Assembly (NCBI GenBank): GCA_039566865.1
Contig: CM076960.1
Span: 6,434,001-6,498,000, forward strand
DNA from: Aurelia coerulea
Taxonomy: Eukaryota; Cnidaria; Scyphozoa; Semaeostomeae; Ulmaridae
Length of the DNA: 64,000 nucleotides
Direction of reading: 5' to 3'
The notes beneath the pieces are model-generated. The model saw only the letters and a program-made list of their open reading frames with translations. It did not search any database and was not told the DNA's origin. Shown in pieces: positions 36,564 through 53,324 of this stretch; position 1 is the first letter of the stretch; the number at the start of each line of letters is the position of its first letter. The position numbers and the translations under genes were made by a program.

Positions 36564-36623
36564 GTTTGTTTGTGAGGCAACTTTTGAGGGTTGCCAAGCT
36601 GGCAGCCCGCTCGTGAGCAAGGC

Positions 36624-38123
<1,500 letters not shown>

Positions 38124-38192
38124 ACCATTGCACACTTACATGGAAAGGACTTTCATTCTGACTTGACTTGGATAGTCGGTCAAAACAAAAAC

Positions 38193-38208
38193 AGCTTTTT
38201 TAAAAGCT
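38193..38208 (+). terminator. Histone mRNA 3' stem-loop of H4, unit 3
   Basis: AGCTTT-TTTA-AAAGCT, followed by ACCACAAC and TGCC-ATA-GGCA. Confidence 0.93.
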
Positions 38209-39064
38209 ACCACAACTGCCATAGGCACAGCGACCGGTACGAAATTGTTTCTCACACGTAGAGCTAGCGAACATTATAATTTTTAATTGAGATTACCTTA
38301 ACACCTCTATTGCGAAAGGATACCTGAGAATTGTTCACTTCACTCATCCAAAAACTTACCTTTAGCAACTATCTATTTTGGGGTGCATGCTAAACTTGTC
38401 TTGTCCCATATCAATCAGTAGGCCTATTGAATATCATGTTTGTGTGCGATGCTAACAGCCAAATGTTTCTTACAGTTATGTGTTATTAACAAATCATGCC
38501 TTCTATTTATGTAGAAAACTCTTTTGCTTTACTTTAATTGTGACGACAAACTCATTTTCGAACGATTGTTACGTCTGATAAAAGAAATTTACATTTCCCC
38601 ACTACTTTGATTCGATTGATTTAGATTAGGGCCGTCCGTACTGCTCATTTTTAAGTGCGTCTCACGGCAAACCTGTATCTGATAAAAGATCCCCCTTGTC
38701 GGTCCTCGAACTGCAAATACTTGAACAGCTAGAAAAGGACAGACTAATCACAATAAGACTGTTCTGACATGCAAAGGGCAAAAAGTTACCAGCTGGGAAA
38801 ACCCCTGCCTGCCAGGCACCCACTCCGCTCTCGCAAGTGTATACTTTTGGGTACCTAGGGTGAAGTATAGAATTCACGCTCTTTCGAAAGGAAGTGCGAT
38901 GCGAGGGGCATTTCACTCCAAAAGATCTCGTACACCTTTGGCAAAAATCCTTTTGTTCTGAAAAAATCTCGTACGCTTTTTGGAATGAGTGAAATGCCCC
39001 TCGGCGCGATGTTAAGAAACACATGAATCATCTATATCGGCCAACAAAAATTGGCAATGTTGGT

Positions 39065-39080
39065 GGTTTTTAAAAAAACC
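39065..39080 (-). terminator. Histone mRNA 3' stem-loop of H2A, unit 3
   Basis: GGTTTT-TTTA-AAAACC on the minus strand with the GCCAA...TTGGC hairpin. Confidence 0.93.
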
Positions 39081-39144
39081 GTTTGTATTTGGTAGACGAG
39101 GACGCTGGGGTCACTCGTTTCGGCCGGCCTAAATTGAAGATAAT

Positions 39145-39864
<720 letters not shown>

Positions 39865-40269
39865 ATGTCTGACGCACCAGCAAAAGGAGGAAAGCAGGCA
39901 CCAAAGGTCGCCAAGAAGGGAGAGAAGAAAGCCGGTGTTGGAAAGAAGGGTGGAAAGGCTGCAGGAGACAAGAAGAGGCACAAGAAACGCAAGGAGAGTT
40001 ACTCCATCTACATCTACAAAGTTCTGAAGCAAGTGCACCCGGACACTGGAGTCTCCAGCAAGGCCATGAGCATCATGAATTCCTTCGTCAACGACATCTT
40101 CGAGAGGATTGCACAAGAAGCATCACGTCTCGCTCACTACAACAAGAAGGCGACGATCACCTCGAGGGAAATCCAGACTGCCGTCAGACTTCTCTTGCCT
40201 GGGGAACTTGCCAAGCACGCCGTCAGTGAGGGAACCAAGGCCGTCACCAAGTACACAAGCAGCAAGTAA
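39865..40269 (+). CDS. H2B: Histone H2B (unit 3)
   Basis: 134 residues, identical protein; type B promoter. Confidence 0.99.
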   Translation: MSDAPAKGGKQAPKVAKKGEKKAGVGKKGGKAAGDKKRHKKRKESYSIYIYKVLKQVHPDTGVSSKAMSIMNSFVNDIFERIAQEASRLAHYNKKATITSREIQTAVRLLLPGELAKHAVSEGTKAVTKYTSSK

Positions 40270-40417
40270 ACTCCATACAAACTAGCTGCCTGTCCTTAGC
40301 GGCGGCAGACAGTGGAGCTGCCTTCATGGCACTCAACTATAATCAAACAGCTTTTTTAAAAGCTACCAAAATTGCCAAAGATCTTGCGATATAGATTTTC
40401 TCAGCAACTGTCTTGCC

Positions 40418-40449
<32 letters not shown>

Positions 40450-41910
40450 TGCCAAATCGATGAAAAGTTGGGTACACATTTTTCCCAGCCAGCTCTTATG
40501 GGAACAAGACGAATGCTTAGGGCATGCTTTCCCTCCCCCTAGATAGCTAATTGAAAAGGGGCCTACCTTCCCCTTGATTTTATGGTGAAGCAATAAAAAA
40601 CTGGCTTGCTGAAAGAGTGAACTACATGCAATACAGTTAAGGCTCCGCATTTAAGAAACCACGTAAATGAAACTGTTAGGCTATTGAAAGACAATCAGCA
40701 TCAGCCCCCTACTTGTGTAAGAAACTCTTGAGGCTCATACCCACCCAGAGTGAAGTTCCTTGTATTTTCATAAACAATAGAATAAACAATAGGTCCGGCA
40801 GTATTCCACTTCATGCAGGGTTTACCAGAAATTGCTGCTAGAAAGATGTCTAACCATCAAATTTATGTACTCTTGACAATCATGATGGAAGGTTGCACAC
40901 ACATGGCAAATATATCGGTGTATACGCAACCCCATTCTGCTGTAACCTATTTTCCCTCCACGACTTTCCAGGACTATCCAGAAATTTAACTGGACATGGA
41001 AAGTATGATAGATACAAGTAAGCTTTTTTAGGCTAAGGTATGAACAAATGGTTTCTTAACATGCAGTGCCTTACTCTACTGCTATGTAGAGGAGGCCCAA
41101 AACTCTATCAATTGCCCTCCTCTCTCTTGTTCATGAAATCTCTTTAGAACTTTTCTAAATTCAGTGAGCAGTTGTCTCCATTCAGAGGAAATAGGCGTTC
41201 TTCTTTTGCTGTGAAAAACTTTGAAGTAGTACCGAAGGGAAATTTGAAAGTAGAATACCACGAATAGGATTGATTCAAGTCAATGCTGGGTGGAAACTTT
41301 TTGAAGGAAATTGCTGCGAACAGTTCCTGATTTGTGTCAGGCCGCCATCTTGTGAAAGGCTTGTGTTTGTGCTCGCTATATTTTGTCAATTTCAGTGGAG
41401 AAAACGGTCCAATGCCTATTCGTATTCACTCTGAAAGTTTGGAAACATAACTGGCCTTCACTCTTCGCCTTCTCTCCCGTATACTGCAGATGGGAGCACG
41501 AAGGTGAGGACAGTTTTCTTGCACCAGTTCAGCCAGCGCAGTGGAAACCCCGTACATTTTCATAAAAATAACAAAGGGGCTACAAAGCTAATGTCTCTCT
41601 CCTTGCGCAACATTTAGGACGAGTATATGGCTATCCTTTTGATGAATAATTTTGAAAAATACACGAAGAATACATCCATTTTGCGAGGGGGAGAAGCACA
41701 TCGAAAGGGAAGACACCATGTTTGTTGATTTGCCACTCTTGTCACGTGTCAAAGTGCTCATGCGACGGTTTGGCGCGCAGTTCAATTGCAAACAAAATCC
41801 TCGCGCCTTGAAGCAGCCGAGCATTCATAGTGCAAACGTTGTCAAGCAGTTTCACATCACATCGATCGTCCTACTATTTATCGTCGTGTTTATTTCGAAT
41901 CGAAGCAAAC
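40270..41910. other. H2B-H1 intergenic region, unit 3
   Basis: C/CT tract 40416-40449. An 11-bp deletion (CTGATATCTAC) near 41662 in the H1 upstream region is unique to this unit; the E-box, GGCGCGC and CATTCA motifs remain. AAACCCCGTAC near 41545 is as in units 1 and 4. Confidence 0.65.
40349..40364 (+). terminator. Histone mRNA 3' stem-loop of H2B, unit 3
   Basis: AGCTTT-TTTA-AAAGCT, then ACCAAAATTGCCA. Confidence 0.93.
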
Positions 41911-42534
41911 ATGGAATCACCGAAGAAAGCAGCAGCAGTGAAGAAGGCAGTGGCGGCGCCCAAGAAACCAGCCCAGCATCCCACCTATCAGGAGATGATC
42001 CAGGAGGCGCTCTTGAACTTGAAGGAACGCAATGGCTCCTCGAGACAGAAGATACACAAGTACCTTGCCGCCAACTTCAAGGGCTTAGGAGATGAGTCTG
42101 CCCTGAAGAGGAATCTCAAATCGTCGCTCAAGAAACTCGTGCAGAAGGGAACCCTCTTGCAGCCAAAGGGAGTCGGTGCTTCGGGATCTTTCAAACTAGC
42201 AGCAGCAGCGAAGAAACCCGCCGCCGCGAAAAAACCAGCAGCAGCAAAGAAGCCAGCCGCGAAGAAAGCTGTTGCGAAGAAGCCTGCTGCCAAGAAAGCT
42301 GCTGCTGGTGCGAAGAAAACTCCAACCAAGAAGAAGGCCGTAGCTAAGAAAGCCGCTTCAAAATCACCAAAGAAACCCAAGTCGAAGGTGGCGAAGAAGC
42401 CCGCAGCCAAGGCAGCAGCAGGAAAGAAATCCCCAGCCAAAGCCAAGGCCAGCAGCAAGAAGGTTGTGAAGAAAGCAGCAGGCAAATCTCCAGCTGCCAA
42501 GAAGTCAGCCAAAGCTGGAAAGGCAAAGAAATAA
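41911..42534 (+). CDS. H1: Linker histone H1 (unit 3)
   Basis: 207 residues with Lys197. Same domain layout as the unit 1 copy. Its 3' flank carries a 5-bp insertion (GTCTA) between the stem-loop and the following hairpin, and its distal promoter an 11-bp deletion. Confidence 0.98.
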   Translation: MESPKKAAAVKKAVAAPKKPAQHPTYQEMIQEALLNLKERNGSSRQKIHKYLAANFKGLGDESALKRNLKSSLKKLVQKGTLLQPKGVGASGSFKLAAAAKKPAAAKKPAAAKKPAAKKAVAKKPAAKKAAAGAKKTPTKKKAVAKKAASKSPKKPKSKVAKKPAAKAAAGKKSPAKAKASSKKVVKKAAGKSPAAKKSAKAGKAKK

Positions 42535-42613
42535 ATGGGCAATGCCTCTGTGCTTGCCTGGCTAGTGCTCTCGTTCCTTGGAACAAACACTGCCCCCCAC
42601 AACAAAACAAAAC

Positions 42614-42629
42614 AGCTTTTTTAAAAGCT
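42614..42629 (+). terminator. Histone mRNA 3' stem-loop of H1, unit 3 (5 bp extra after it)
   Basis: The stem-loop is unchanged, but AGTCT/GTCTA is inserted just downstream, moving the CCAAATCTTTGG hairpin 5 nt away. Confidence 0.92.
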
Positions 42630-45600
42630 AGTCTACCAAATCTTTGGTCCCTTGTCCATTTGGACATAGCCTACCACCGGTCCCATGCACTTGTGAGAAT
42701 TGAGAATTAGTAAGTTGCTGTTGCTAGCTTTGAGTTGGTTGTTTCACCTTTCTCTGCCAATGTCACAAAAAAGAATACGATTTTTCAGTGAACGAGGAAC
42801 TGTATGTATTGCATGATAGATATGCAGTTATCTTGTTATGAGAAATTAAACTTTCAGATCTCTAAAAACATAAACATGATAACAGACTCCAGTACTGGGA
42901 AAGAATAGTGAAGAAAAATTAATTCATTTTGGAAAAGTGAACAACATACTTCTACCATATTTTCGCTCGTTTCCTTTCCTGTACCATTTTCATTGCTGTA
43001 TCATAAGTACCTGGACTGGACTGGAAGATACGGTAAATCCCCGCATATGAGAACCTACTATTTTGAGAGCTAGGCTGAAATAGGTTCTTATTTTAAAGGC
43101 ACTAAGCCAAATTTCAAGGTATAATGGTTGTTATTTAAAGAGTACCTTGTGTATGCCATTTTAGAACCTTCATCAATGATTTTCAGCCCTATTATTTGTT
43201 TTGGCAAGGTTATAATATACCTAACAACCAATGCTAAGCTTTCAAACATCAGGGGAGGAGATTGGGGAGGAGATTCAAACATTAAAAGCCCGCTGGGACA
43301 AAAATGAACTTAACACTGACAATCCAAAATCAACTTTGCTACACCTGCTATAAGAACATATTTTTCATCAAACTGAAACAGGTTCTTAATTACAAGGTGC
43401 ATAAGTTAGGAAAAACAGGCATGTAGGTTCTTATTTTTAGGTTCTTATATGCTTGCGTAATGTGTGAATGTCTAAACACTGGAATGGCTTCAAAACACTT
43501 TGTTTTTGAAATAATTTATTTGGAAACACCTTATTTTGAAGGGGGCAATGGAAGTAAACATGAAAACTCTGTGATGAAGGCTTTAATTAAGAAACTGGTA
43601 GGAATCCTTGAGTACTTAATTAAAACCAACCTCTGGCTTTGCTTGTACACTCCTTTTCTTATAAGAATACTTAAGAATACTATAAATTTTGTCCAGCCTC
43701 AATATTCTTAAGAAATTTTCGTTTTGAGCCTGAACATATTCTTAAAGTATTCTAATTTTTCTTCGAAGCTGATATGGTTTCAGGGGAACATAGGTAGTTA
43801 AAAGAAATGTCATGTCATTACGAGGAAATGGTCAAACGTTCTTAGCTATCATAAAGTTTTAAACATGCTTTTTGAAAAAATGAGATACGTCAGTCATGCG
43901 ATTCTCTGTTATGAACATTGCTAAACAGGCAACTGCCGAAAAATGAAACACAAATATGGCGAGCTGAGCCTGAGCAATATTCTTGTGATATTCTTATAAT
44001 TTGCATGGTTCTGAGCCTGAATATTCTTATAAACAATATTCTTATAAAAAAAGAGTGTAAGGAACTAAAATGAGTGCATGCGCTTCGCTTCAGAGGTATC
44101 ACATACCTAAGACCGAAGCAATGCGACTCTCAAGGATTTCCCGTTGGCTCAATGCAAGAGTTTCCCACTTCCCACTGGAGTGGAAAATAAATTTCCTGAA
44201 AAATGTTTGCTTTCCTTTTATGAGCAACTATGATGAAAGCTTGTGTTGGTTCTCTCTTGGAGTCAAATGTTGCTAACTGCAGCTTACATCATCATGAATT
44301 GTAACTTGAAAAAACCATTTTATTTGGCGAAAAATGCATTCATTCATTCAAAAGAAAACAGGCTACTCGTCACTTTAATTTCAACTCGCACTTTTCAGTT
44401 CCCACTCGCAACTTTCGTGCAACTCGCGCTTTGCCATTTCACCATTTCACCATTTCATTTGATAATATTGTGTGCCTCAATTCGCAATAGAGTTTATATT
44501 TTGTGTCATTTATTCTCTATTATTAGACCTTGATGTAGCTGAATTCAAATTTAATGCTAACTTGATTTGTATACACTGGTTTGTTTGTTTGTTTTAACGA
44601 ACAGCTTACTACCCTACTCGAATTTAGAAAAAAAGGTAAGAAACTAAATAGCTATATATGTTATCGCACTTACTAAGAGTAACTATTACTAAGTAATTTG
44701 GCAGCCCTTAAAACAATCATGATTATTAATGTTACACTCTGGTAAAAAAGATTGCTATAAGATAAGAAATAGATGAGACACACAAACTTTAGGTAGCGAA
44801 AGTGTCGTCAAAGCTAAGAAACAGTACCTAAAACCTACCACTACCAGCCGGGTGGCAGGGCAGACCCACGTTATTAGTTTCTTATCTATCTTCTAAAAAC
44901 ATATGAGAGTAGTTTAACTAGATATACCTCGAAAGACTGAATAGCTGCATTTCTTTCTATAAATAGCTACATATGCACATATGCAACGAGCGACCGAGCG
45001 ACCGAGCGACCGACCGACCGACCGACCGACCGACTTTTCAAAAGTTTCTCACAAAATGTGATTTCCGCGAAATTGAAGTTCACACTATTGGTAGCTTGCT
45101 ACCTAGCTACAATTTAGCTACCTATCATGATTCTCACGGCACTGAGAACGGCAATGATAATGTAGCCCAGAGTAATCGAGAATTAGCTACTAGAAACTAG
45201 AAATTAGACTAGCATCATCAGAAATTAGCTACTACTAGTACGCTTTTTAGTAGCTACCTATCTATCTACCATCATTTCCGTTTATTAGCTTGCTATGCAT
45301 TTTTCGTTTAAAACACTGTTTTGCCACCCACCTAACCAAAGATTTGGAAAGTTTTTCAGCTTCACAATAATTACCTTTCTCGAGGAAAGGCACATGGTTT
45401 TATACATAAGAGACCTGTATCTGCGCATATGTGCACCTTCTACCGGGTGTTTCAAAGAAATGTCTTCCCCCGTTTGAAAAATTGAAAACACTTTATTAAA
45501 AAGGCCGATCATCAAATTTCTTTCTTTTTCTTTTGGCTTGTACATCAAAGACCCAATTATCCTTCCAGATATAGGTGATCGTTTGATTTGCTTTTGAATT

Positions 45601-46351
45601 AGTGAATTTAGCCCATTTTCATGGCTGCCTGGTTTAGAAGCATATTTTAAGCAAAAAGCATGAAATCCTTGTCAGAATGAAGTCCTAAACGGACATTTCA
45701 TCATCTCTAACAAATGTCTATTTGGATGGTTGACTGAATGGATCAAAAGAGGAAAACTTTCTATAATGGGTTTGATCATAACAATTTGGCAAGTAATCTT
45801 TAAAACGGGAGTACTTTTTTGGGACAACCGGTATAGGTAGTTAGTATTCAAGGTTTCCTAATTCGTCTGCAGCTTTTCGGGTGCATGAGTACATGACATC
45901 AACAGATGTGTGTTTCTCCACATGGCTGGCTGCACGCTACAACAGCCCAACTTAGATCTGAATATTTCTTTGATCTATGTACCTGCACCACTCTGCCTGC
46001 TGCTGCACGTGGACAGTTTACATTGATGTTTGAGTTAAAATTAGACTTCCTATAAGACAGTGTCCTGTGGTCCGCACTTTGTGCATTGCCGAGTTAGAAT
46101 ACAAATGTATAAAATGGGCACACTTTGGAAAGCTATTTGCACCACCGACGTATAACCTGGAAGGAATGGAACATAGAACATAGATTTCTAGATCACTAGA
46201 TCTTTTACAGTTTTCAAGTGTCTCTCGCTCGACCCCTGAATGAAGGCTTTTGGAAATCAATATTTTTGATGCGATGCAATCGACTAAAAAATCGGCAAAA
46301 ATTATATGCATCCAAAATGGTTGCTTTTTTGCGGCTGTGATTTCCTTGACT

Positions 46352-46741
46352 ACACCTATCTTTTTTCATAAGAATTTCACTAAGAATTTGACCCAGTACT
46401 GAAAGTTCCTCAACATTATCAGATTTTGAGTACTCAGAGTTTCTTACGAGTTTCTTAGAGGTTCCATAACAATATTCATGTTCACAACCTGTGCCCTCGT
46501 GAACATTTGAGAACAAGGTTTTTCAATTCAAGCCTTCCCAATGTTTAGACATTACTCGAGTACCTTACGAGTAATATGATACAGGAAACAAATGAAAATA
46601 AAATAAAATATTTCAAACATTTCCTTTATCAAAATAAATAGTTTCTTAACTTATATTTTCCCAGTACTGGAGCTTCTTGATTTTTTGGCGATCTGACAGT
46701 TGAGTTTCTTATGGGCAGTTTCTTATAAAAAAAATACGTGT
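46352..46741. mobile_element. R1 element, unit 3 spacer
   Basis: Same as 12296-12685 except G to C in the left terminal repeat (ACACCTAT). Confidence 0.72.
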
Positions 46742-47212
46742 ACATAAAAGAAATAAAGTTCCCTCGCAAGTTTTTGCCGTAGCACTGGGGTTGTTGTACT
46801 GTACCTTTTTAGTACACAGTTTGTGCTGTGTTCAGTTTCTTATAGAAAATGCTTGTCTCACTTGTTGCATCTCTCGATTTAGATTCAAGCAATCTTTTAT
46901 TTGCGCATTTCCCACATGGTACTTGTAGTTTCTTAATTCCGTTGCGGAAATGAGAAGGCCTCAACCCCCGTTTACACAATGATGTCCATGCAAGGGAAAA
47001 GTGGCCACTACTTTATTTATATTTGCAGCGCCAGAATAGAAAATTTCCTCTCCGCAACCTGATCAAAGCTGATCAAAGACAAATTAGGCCCGGCCTGGCT
47101 CTGATGCCAAGCAGGCCCACTTAGACACGCTTATCAATCTATGCAAACAAGTTGTGGAACCGAAGTTGTATGAGAATAATGAATATCGGCCATGAGGCAT
47201 GGCGATTTTGGT

Positions 47213-47228
47213 GGTTTTTAAAAAAACC
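47213..47228 (-). terminator. Histone mRNA 3' stem-loop of H3, unit 4
   Basis: GGTTTT-TTTA-AAAACC on the minus strand plus the GCCATG-CCT-CATGGC hairpin. Confidence 0.93.
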
Positions 47229-47288
47229 GTTTGTTTGTGAGGCAACTTTTGAGGGTTGCCAAGCTGGCAGCCCGCTCGTGAGCAAGGC

Positions 47289-48788
<1,500 letters not shown>

Positions 48789-48857
48789 ACCATTGCACAC
48801 TTACATGGAAAGGACTTTCATTCTGACTTGACTTGGATAGTCGGTCAAAACAAAAAC

Positions 48858-48873
48858 AGCTTTTTTAAAAGCT
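48858..48873 (+). terminator. Histone mRNA 3' stem-loop of H4, unit 4
   Basis: AGCTTT-TTTA-AAAGCT with the TGCC-ATA-GGCA hairpin after it. Confidence 0.93.
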
Positions 48874-49734
48874 ACCACAACTGCCATAGGCACAGCGACC
48901 GGTACGAAATTGTTTCTCACACGTAGAGCTAGCGAACATTATAATTTTTAATTGAGATTACCTTAACACCTCTATTGCGAAAGGATACCTGAGAATTGTT
49001 CACTTCACTCATCCAAAAACTTACCTTTTTTTTAGCAACTATCTATTTTGGGGTGCATGCTAAACTTGTCTTGTCCCATATCAATCAGTAGGCCTACTGA
49101 ATATCATGTTTGTGTGCGATGCTAACAGCCAAATGTTTCTTACAGTTATGTGTTATTAACAAATCATGCCTTCTATTTATGTAGAAAACTCTTTTGCTTT
49201 ACTTTAATTGTGACGACAAACTCATTTTCGAACGATTGTTACGTCTGATAAAAGAAATTTACATTTCCCCACTACTTTGATTCGATTGATTTAGATTAGG
49301 GCCGTCCGTACTGCTCATTTTTAAGTGCGTCTCACGGCAAACCTGTATCTGATAAAAGATCCCCCTTGTCGGTCCTCGAACTGCAAATACTTGAACAGCT
49401 AGAAAAGGACAGACTAATCACAATAAGACTGTTCTGACATGCAAAGGGCAAAAAGTTACCAGCTGGGAAAACCCCTGCCTGCCAGGCACCCACTCCGCTC
49501 TCGCAAGTGTATACTTTTGGGTACCTAGGGTGAAGTATAGAATTCACGCTCTTTCGAAAGGAAGTGCGATGCGAGGGGCATTTCACTCCAAAAGATCTCG
49601 TACACCTTTGGCAAAAATCCTTTTGTTCTGAAAAAATCTCGTACGCTTTTTGGAATGAGTGAAATGCCCCTCGGCGCGATGTTAAGAAACACATGAATCA
49701 TCTATATCGGCCAACAAAAATTGGCAATGTTGGT

Positions 49735-49750
49735 GGTTTTTAAAAAAACC
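49735..49750 (-). terminator. Histone mRNA 3' stem-loop of H2A, unit 4
   Basis: GGTTTT-TTTA-AAAACC on the minus strand with the GCCAA...TTGGC hairpin. Confidence 0.93.
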
Positions 49751-49814
49751 GTTTGTATTTGGTAGACGAGGACGCTGGGGTCACTCGTTTCGGCCGGCCT
49801 AAATTGAAGATAAT

Positions 49815-50547
<733 letters not shown>

Positions 50548-50952
50548 ATGTCTGACGCACCAGCAAAAGGAGGAAAGCAGGCACCAAAGGTCGCCAAGAA
50601 GGGAGAGAAGAAAGCCGGTGTTGGAAAGAAGGGTGGAAAGGCTGCAGGAGACAAGAAGAGGCACAAGAAACGCAAGGAGAGTTACTCCATCTACATCTAC
50701 AAAGTTCTGAAGCAAGTGCACCCGGACACTGGAGTCTCCAGCAAGGCCATGAGCATCATGAATTCCTTCGTCAACGACATCTTCGAGAGGATTGCACAAG
50801 AAGCATCACGTCTCGCTCACTACAACAAGAAGGCGACGATCACCTCGAGGGAAATCCAGACTGCCGTCAGACTTCTCTTGCCTGGGGAACTTGCCAAGCA
50901 CGCCGTCAGTGAGGGAACCAAGGCCGTCACCAAGTACACAAGCAGCAAGTAA
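50548..50952 (+). CDS. H2B: Histone H2B (unit 4)
   Basis: 134 residues, identical protein; type A promoter. Confidence 0.99.
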   Translation: MSDAPAKGGKQAPKVAKKGEKKAGVGKKGGKAAGDKKRHKKRKESYSIYIYKVLKQVHPDTGVSSKAMSIMNSFVNDIFERIAQEASRLAHYNKKATITSREIQTAVRLLLPGELAKHAVSEGTKAVTKYTSSK

Positions 50953-52605
50953 ACTCCATACAAACTAGCTGCCTGTCCTTAGCGGCGGCAGACAGTGGAG
51001 CTGCCTTCATGGCACTCAACTATAATCAAACAGCTTTTTTAAAAGCTACCAAAATTGCCAAAGATCTTGCGATATAGATTTTCTCAGCAACTGTCTTGCC
51101 CCCCCCCCCCCCCCCCTCTCTCTCTCTCTCTCTTGTCAAATCGATGAAAAGTTGGGTACACATTTTTCCCAGCCAGCTCTTATGGGAACAAGACGAATGC
51201 TTAGGGCATGCTTTCCCTCCCCCTAGATAGCCAATTGAAAAGGGGCCTACCTTCCCCTTGATTTTATGGTGAAGCAATAAAAAACTGGCTTGCTGAAAGA
51301 GTGAACTACATGCAATACAGTTAAGGCTCCGCATTTAAGAAACCACGTAAATGAAACTGTTAGGCTATTGAAAGACAATCAGCATCAGCCCCCTACTTGT
51401 GTAAGAAACTCTTGAGGCTCATACCCACCCAGAGTGAAGTTCCTTGTATTTTCATAAACAATAGAATAAACAATAGGTCCGGCAGTATTCCACTTCATGC
51501 AGGGTTTACCAGAAATTGCTGCTAGAAAGATGTCTAACCATCAAATTTATGTACTCTTGACAATCATGATGGAAGGTTGCACACACATGGCAAATATATC
51601 GGTGTATACGCAACCCCATTCTGCTGTAACCTATTTTCCCTCCACGACTTTCCAGGACTATCCAGAAATTTAACTGGACATGGAAAGTATGATAGATACA
51701 AGTAAGCTTTTTTAGGCTAAGGTATGAACAAATGGTTTCTTAACATGCAGTGCCTTACTCTACTGCTATGTAGAGGAGGCCCAAAACTCTATCAATTGCC
51801 CTCCTCTCTCTTGTTCATGAAATCTCTTTAGAACTTTTCTAAATTCAGTGAGCAGTTGTCTCCATTCAGAGGAAATAGGCGTTCTTCTTTTGCTGTGAAA
51901 AACTTTGAAGTAGTACCGAAGGGAAATTTGAAAGTAGAATACCACGAATAGGATTGATTCAAGTCAATGCTGGGTGGAAACTTTTTGAAGGAAATTGCTG
52001 CGAACAGTTCCTGATTTGTGTCAGGCCGCCATCTTGTGAAAGGCTTGTGTTTGTGCTCGCTATATTTTGTCAATTTCAGTGGAGAAAACGGTCCAATGCC
52101 TATTCGTATTCACTCTGAAAGTTTGGAAACATAACTGGCCTTCACTCTTCGCCTTCTCTCCCGTATACTGCAGATGGGAGCACGAAGGTGAGGACAGTTT
52201 TCTTGCACCAGTTCAGCCAGCGCAGTGGAAACCCCGTACATTTTCATAAAAATAACAAAGGGGCTACAAAGCTAATGTCTCTCTCCTTGCGCAACATTTA
52301 GGACGAGTATATGGCTATCCTTTTGATGAATAATTTTGAAAAATACCTGATATCTACACGAAGAATACATCCATTTTGCGAGGGGGAGAAGCACATCGAA
52401 AGGGAAGACACCATGTTTGTTGATTTGCCACTCTTGTCACGTGTCAAAGTGCTCATGCGACGGTTTGGCGCGCAGTTCAATTGCAAACAAAATCCTCGCG
52501 CCTTGAAGCAGCCGAGCATTCATAGTGCAAACGTTGTCAAGCAGTTTCACATCACATCGATCGTCCTACTATTTATCGTCGTGTTTATTTCGAATCGAAG
52601 CAAAC
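50953..52605. other. H2B-H1 intergenic region, unit 4
   Basis: C/CT tract 51099-51133, followed by TTGTCAAATCG where the other units read TTGCCAAATCG. The H1 promoter motifs are intact. No gene seen. Confidence 0.65.
51032..51047 (+). terminator. Histone mRNA 3' stem-loop of H2B, unit 4
   Basis: AGCTTT-TTTA-AAAGCT, then ACCAAAATTGCCA. Confidence 0.93.
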
Positions 52606-53229
52606 ATGGAATCACCGAAGAAAGCAGCAGCAGTGAAGAAGGCAGTGGCGGCGCCCAAGAAACCAGCCCAGCATCCCACCTATCAGGAGATGATCCAGGA
52701 GGCCCTCTTGAACTTGAAGGAACGCAATGGCTCCTCGAGACAGAAGATACACAAGTACCTTGCCGCCAACTTCAAGGGCTTAGGAGATGAGTCTGCCCTG
52801 AAGAGGAATCTCAAATCGTCGCTCAAGAAACTCGTGCAGAAGGGAACCCTCTTGCAGCCAAAGGGAGTCGGTGCTTCGGGATCTTTCAAACTAGCAGCAG
52901 CAGCGAAGAAACCCGCCGCCGCGAAAAAACCAGCAGCAGCAAAGAAGCCAGCCGCGAAGAAAGCTGTTGCGAAGAAGCCTGCTGCCAAGAAAGCTGCTGC
53001 TGGTGCGAAGAAAACTCCAACCAAGAAGAAGGCCGTAGCTAAGAAAGCCGCTTCAAAATCACCAAAGAAACCCAAGTCGAAGGTGGCGAAGAAGCCCGCA
53101 GCCAAGGCAGCAGCAGGAAAGAAATCCCCAGCCAAAGCCAAGGCCAGCAGCAAGAAGGTTGTGAAGAAAGCAGCAGGCAAATCTCCAGCTGCCAAGAAGT
53201 CAGCCAAAGCTGGAAAGGCAAAGAAATAA
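52606..53229 (+). CDS. H1: Linker histone H1 (unit 4)
   Basis: 207 residues with Lys197. One synonymous change (GAGGCCCTC for GAGGCGCTC, Ala33, near 52702) distinguishes it from the other copies. Confidence 0.98.
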   Translation: MESPKKAAAVKKAVAAPKKPAQHPTYQEMIQEALLNLKERNGSSRQKIHKYLAANFKGLGDESALKRNLKSSLKKLVQKGTLLQPKGVGASGSFKLAAAAKKPAAAKKPAAAKKPAAKKAVAKKPAAKKAAAGAKKTPTKKKAVAKKAASKSPKKPKSKVAKKPAAKAAAGKKSPAKAKASSKKVVKKAAGKSPAAKKSAKAGKAKK

Positions 53230-53308
53230 ATGGGCAATGCCTCTGTGCTTGCCTGGCTAGTGCTCTCGTTCCTTGGAACAAACACTGCCCCCCACAACAA
53301 AACAAAAC

Positions 53309-53324
53309 AGCTTTTTTAAAAGCT
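53309..53324 (+). terminator. Histone mRNA 3' stem-loop of H1, unit 4
   Basis: AGCTTT-TTTA-AAAGCT with the adjacent ACCAA-ATCT-TTGGT hairpin. Confidence 0.93.

Larger units (their letters stand above)
31913..36623. other. H1-H3 spacer, unit 2
   Basis: 4.7 kb without the piggyBac. It has the inverted-repeat element at 32417-32832 with a single TTAA, about 39 bp lost near 33078, (TTTG)n and (CGAC)n of the same length as unit 1, AGATAAGACAC and CAGACACCCACG as in unit 1, and R1 at 35687-36076. Here unit 2 resembles unit 1, whereas its gene block resembles unit 3. Confidence 0.72.
38124..39144. other. H4-H2A intergenic region, unit 3
   Basis: Same short-T-tract version as unit 2; hairpin at 38902-39003. 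No gene seen. Confidence 0.7.
42535..47288. other. H1-H3 spacer, unit 3
   Basis: About 4.75 kb. Inverted-repeat element 43042-43457 with an unoccupied TTAA, short (TTTG)n, longer (CGAC)n, AGATGAGACAC, CAGACCCACG and CATTTCATC shared with unit 4, R1 at 46352-46741. CTACACCTATC at the R1 left end (46350-46360) is unique. No gene recognised. Confidence 0.72.
48789..49814. other. H4-H2A intergenic region, unit 4
   Basis: Long T tract and CCTACTGAATAT variant as in units 1 and 5; hairpin at 49572-49673. Confidence 0.7.
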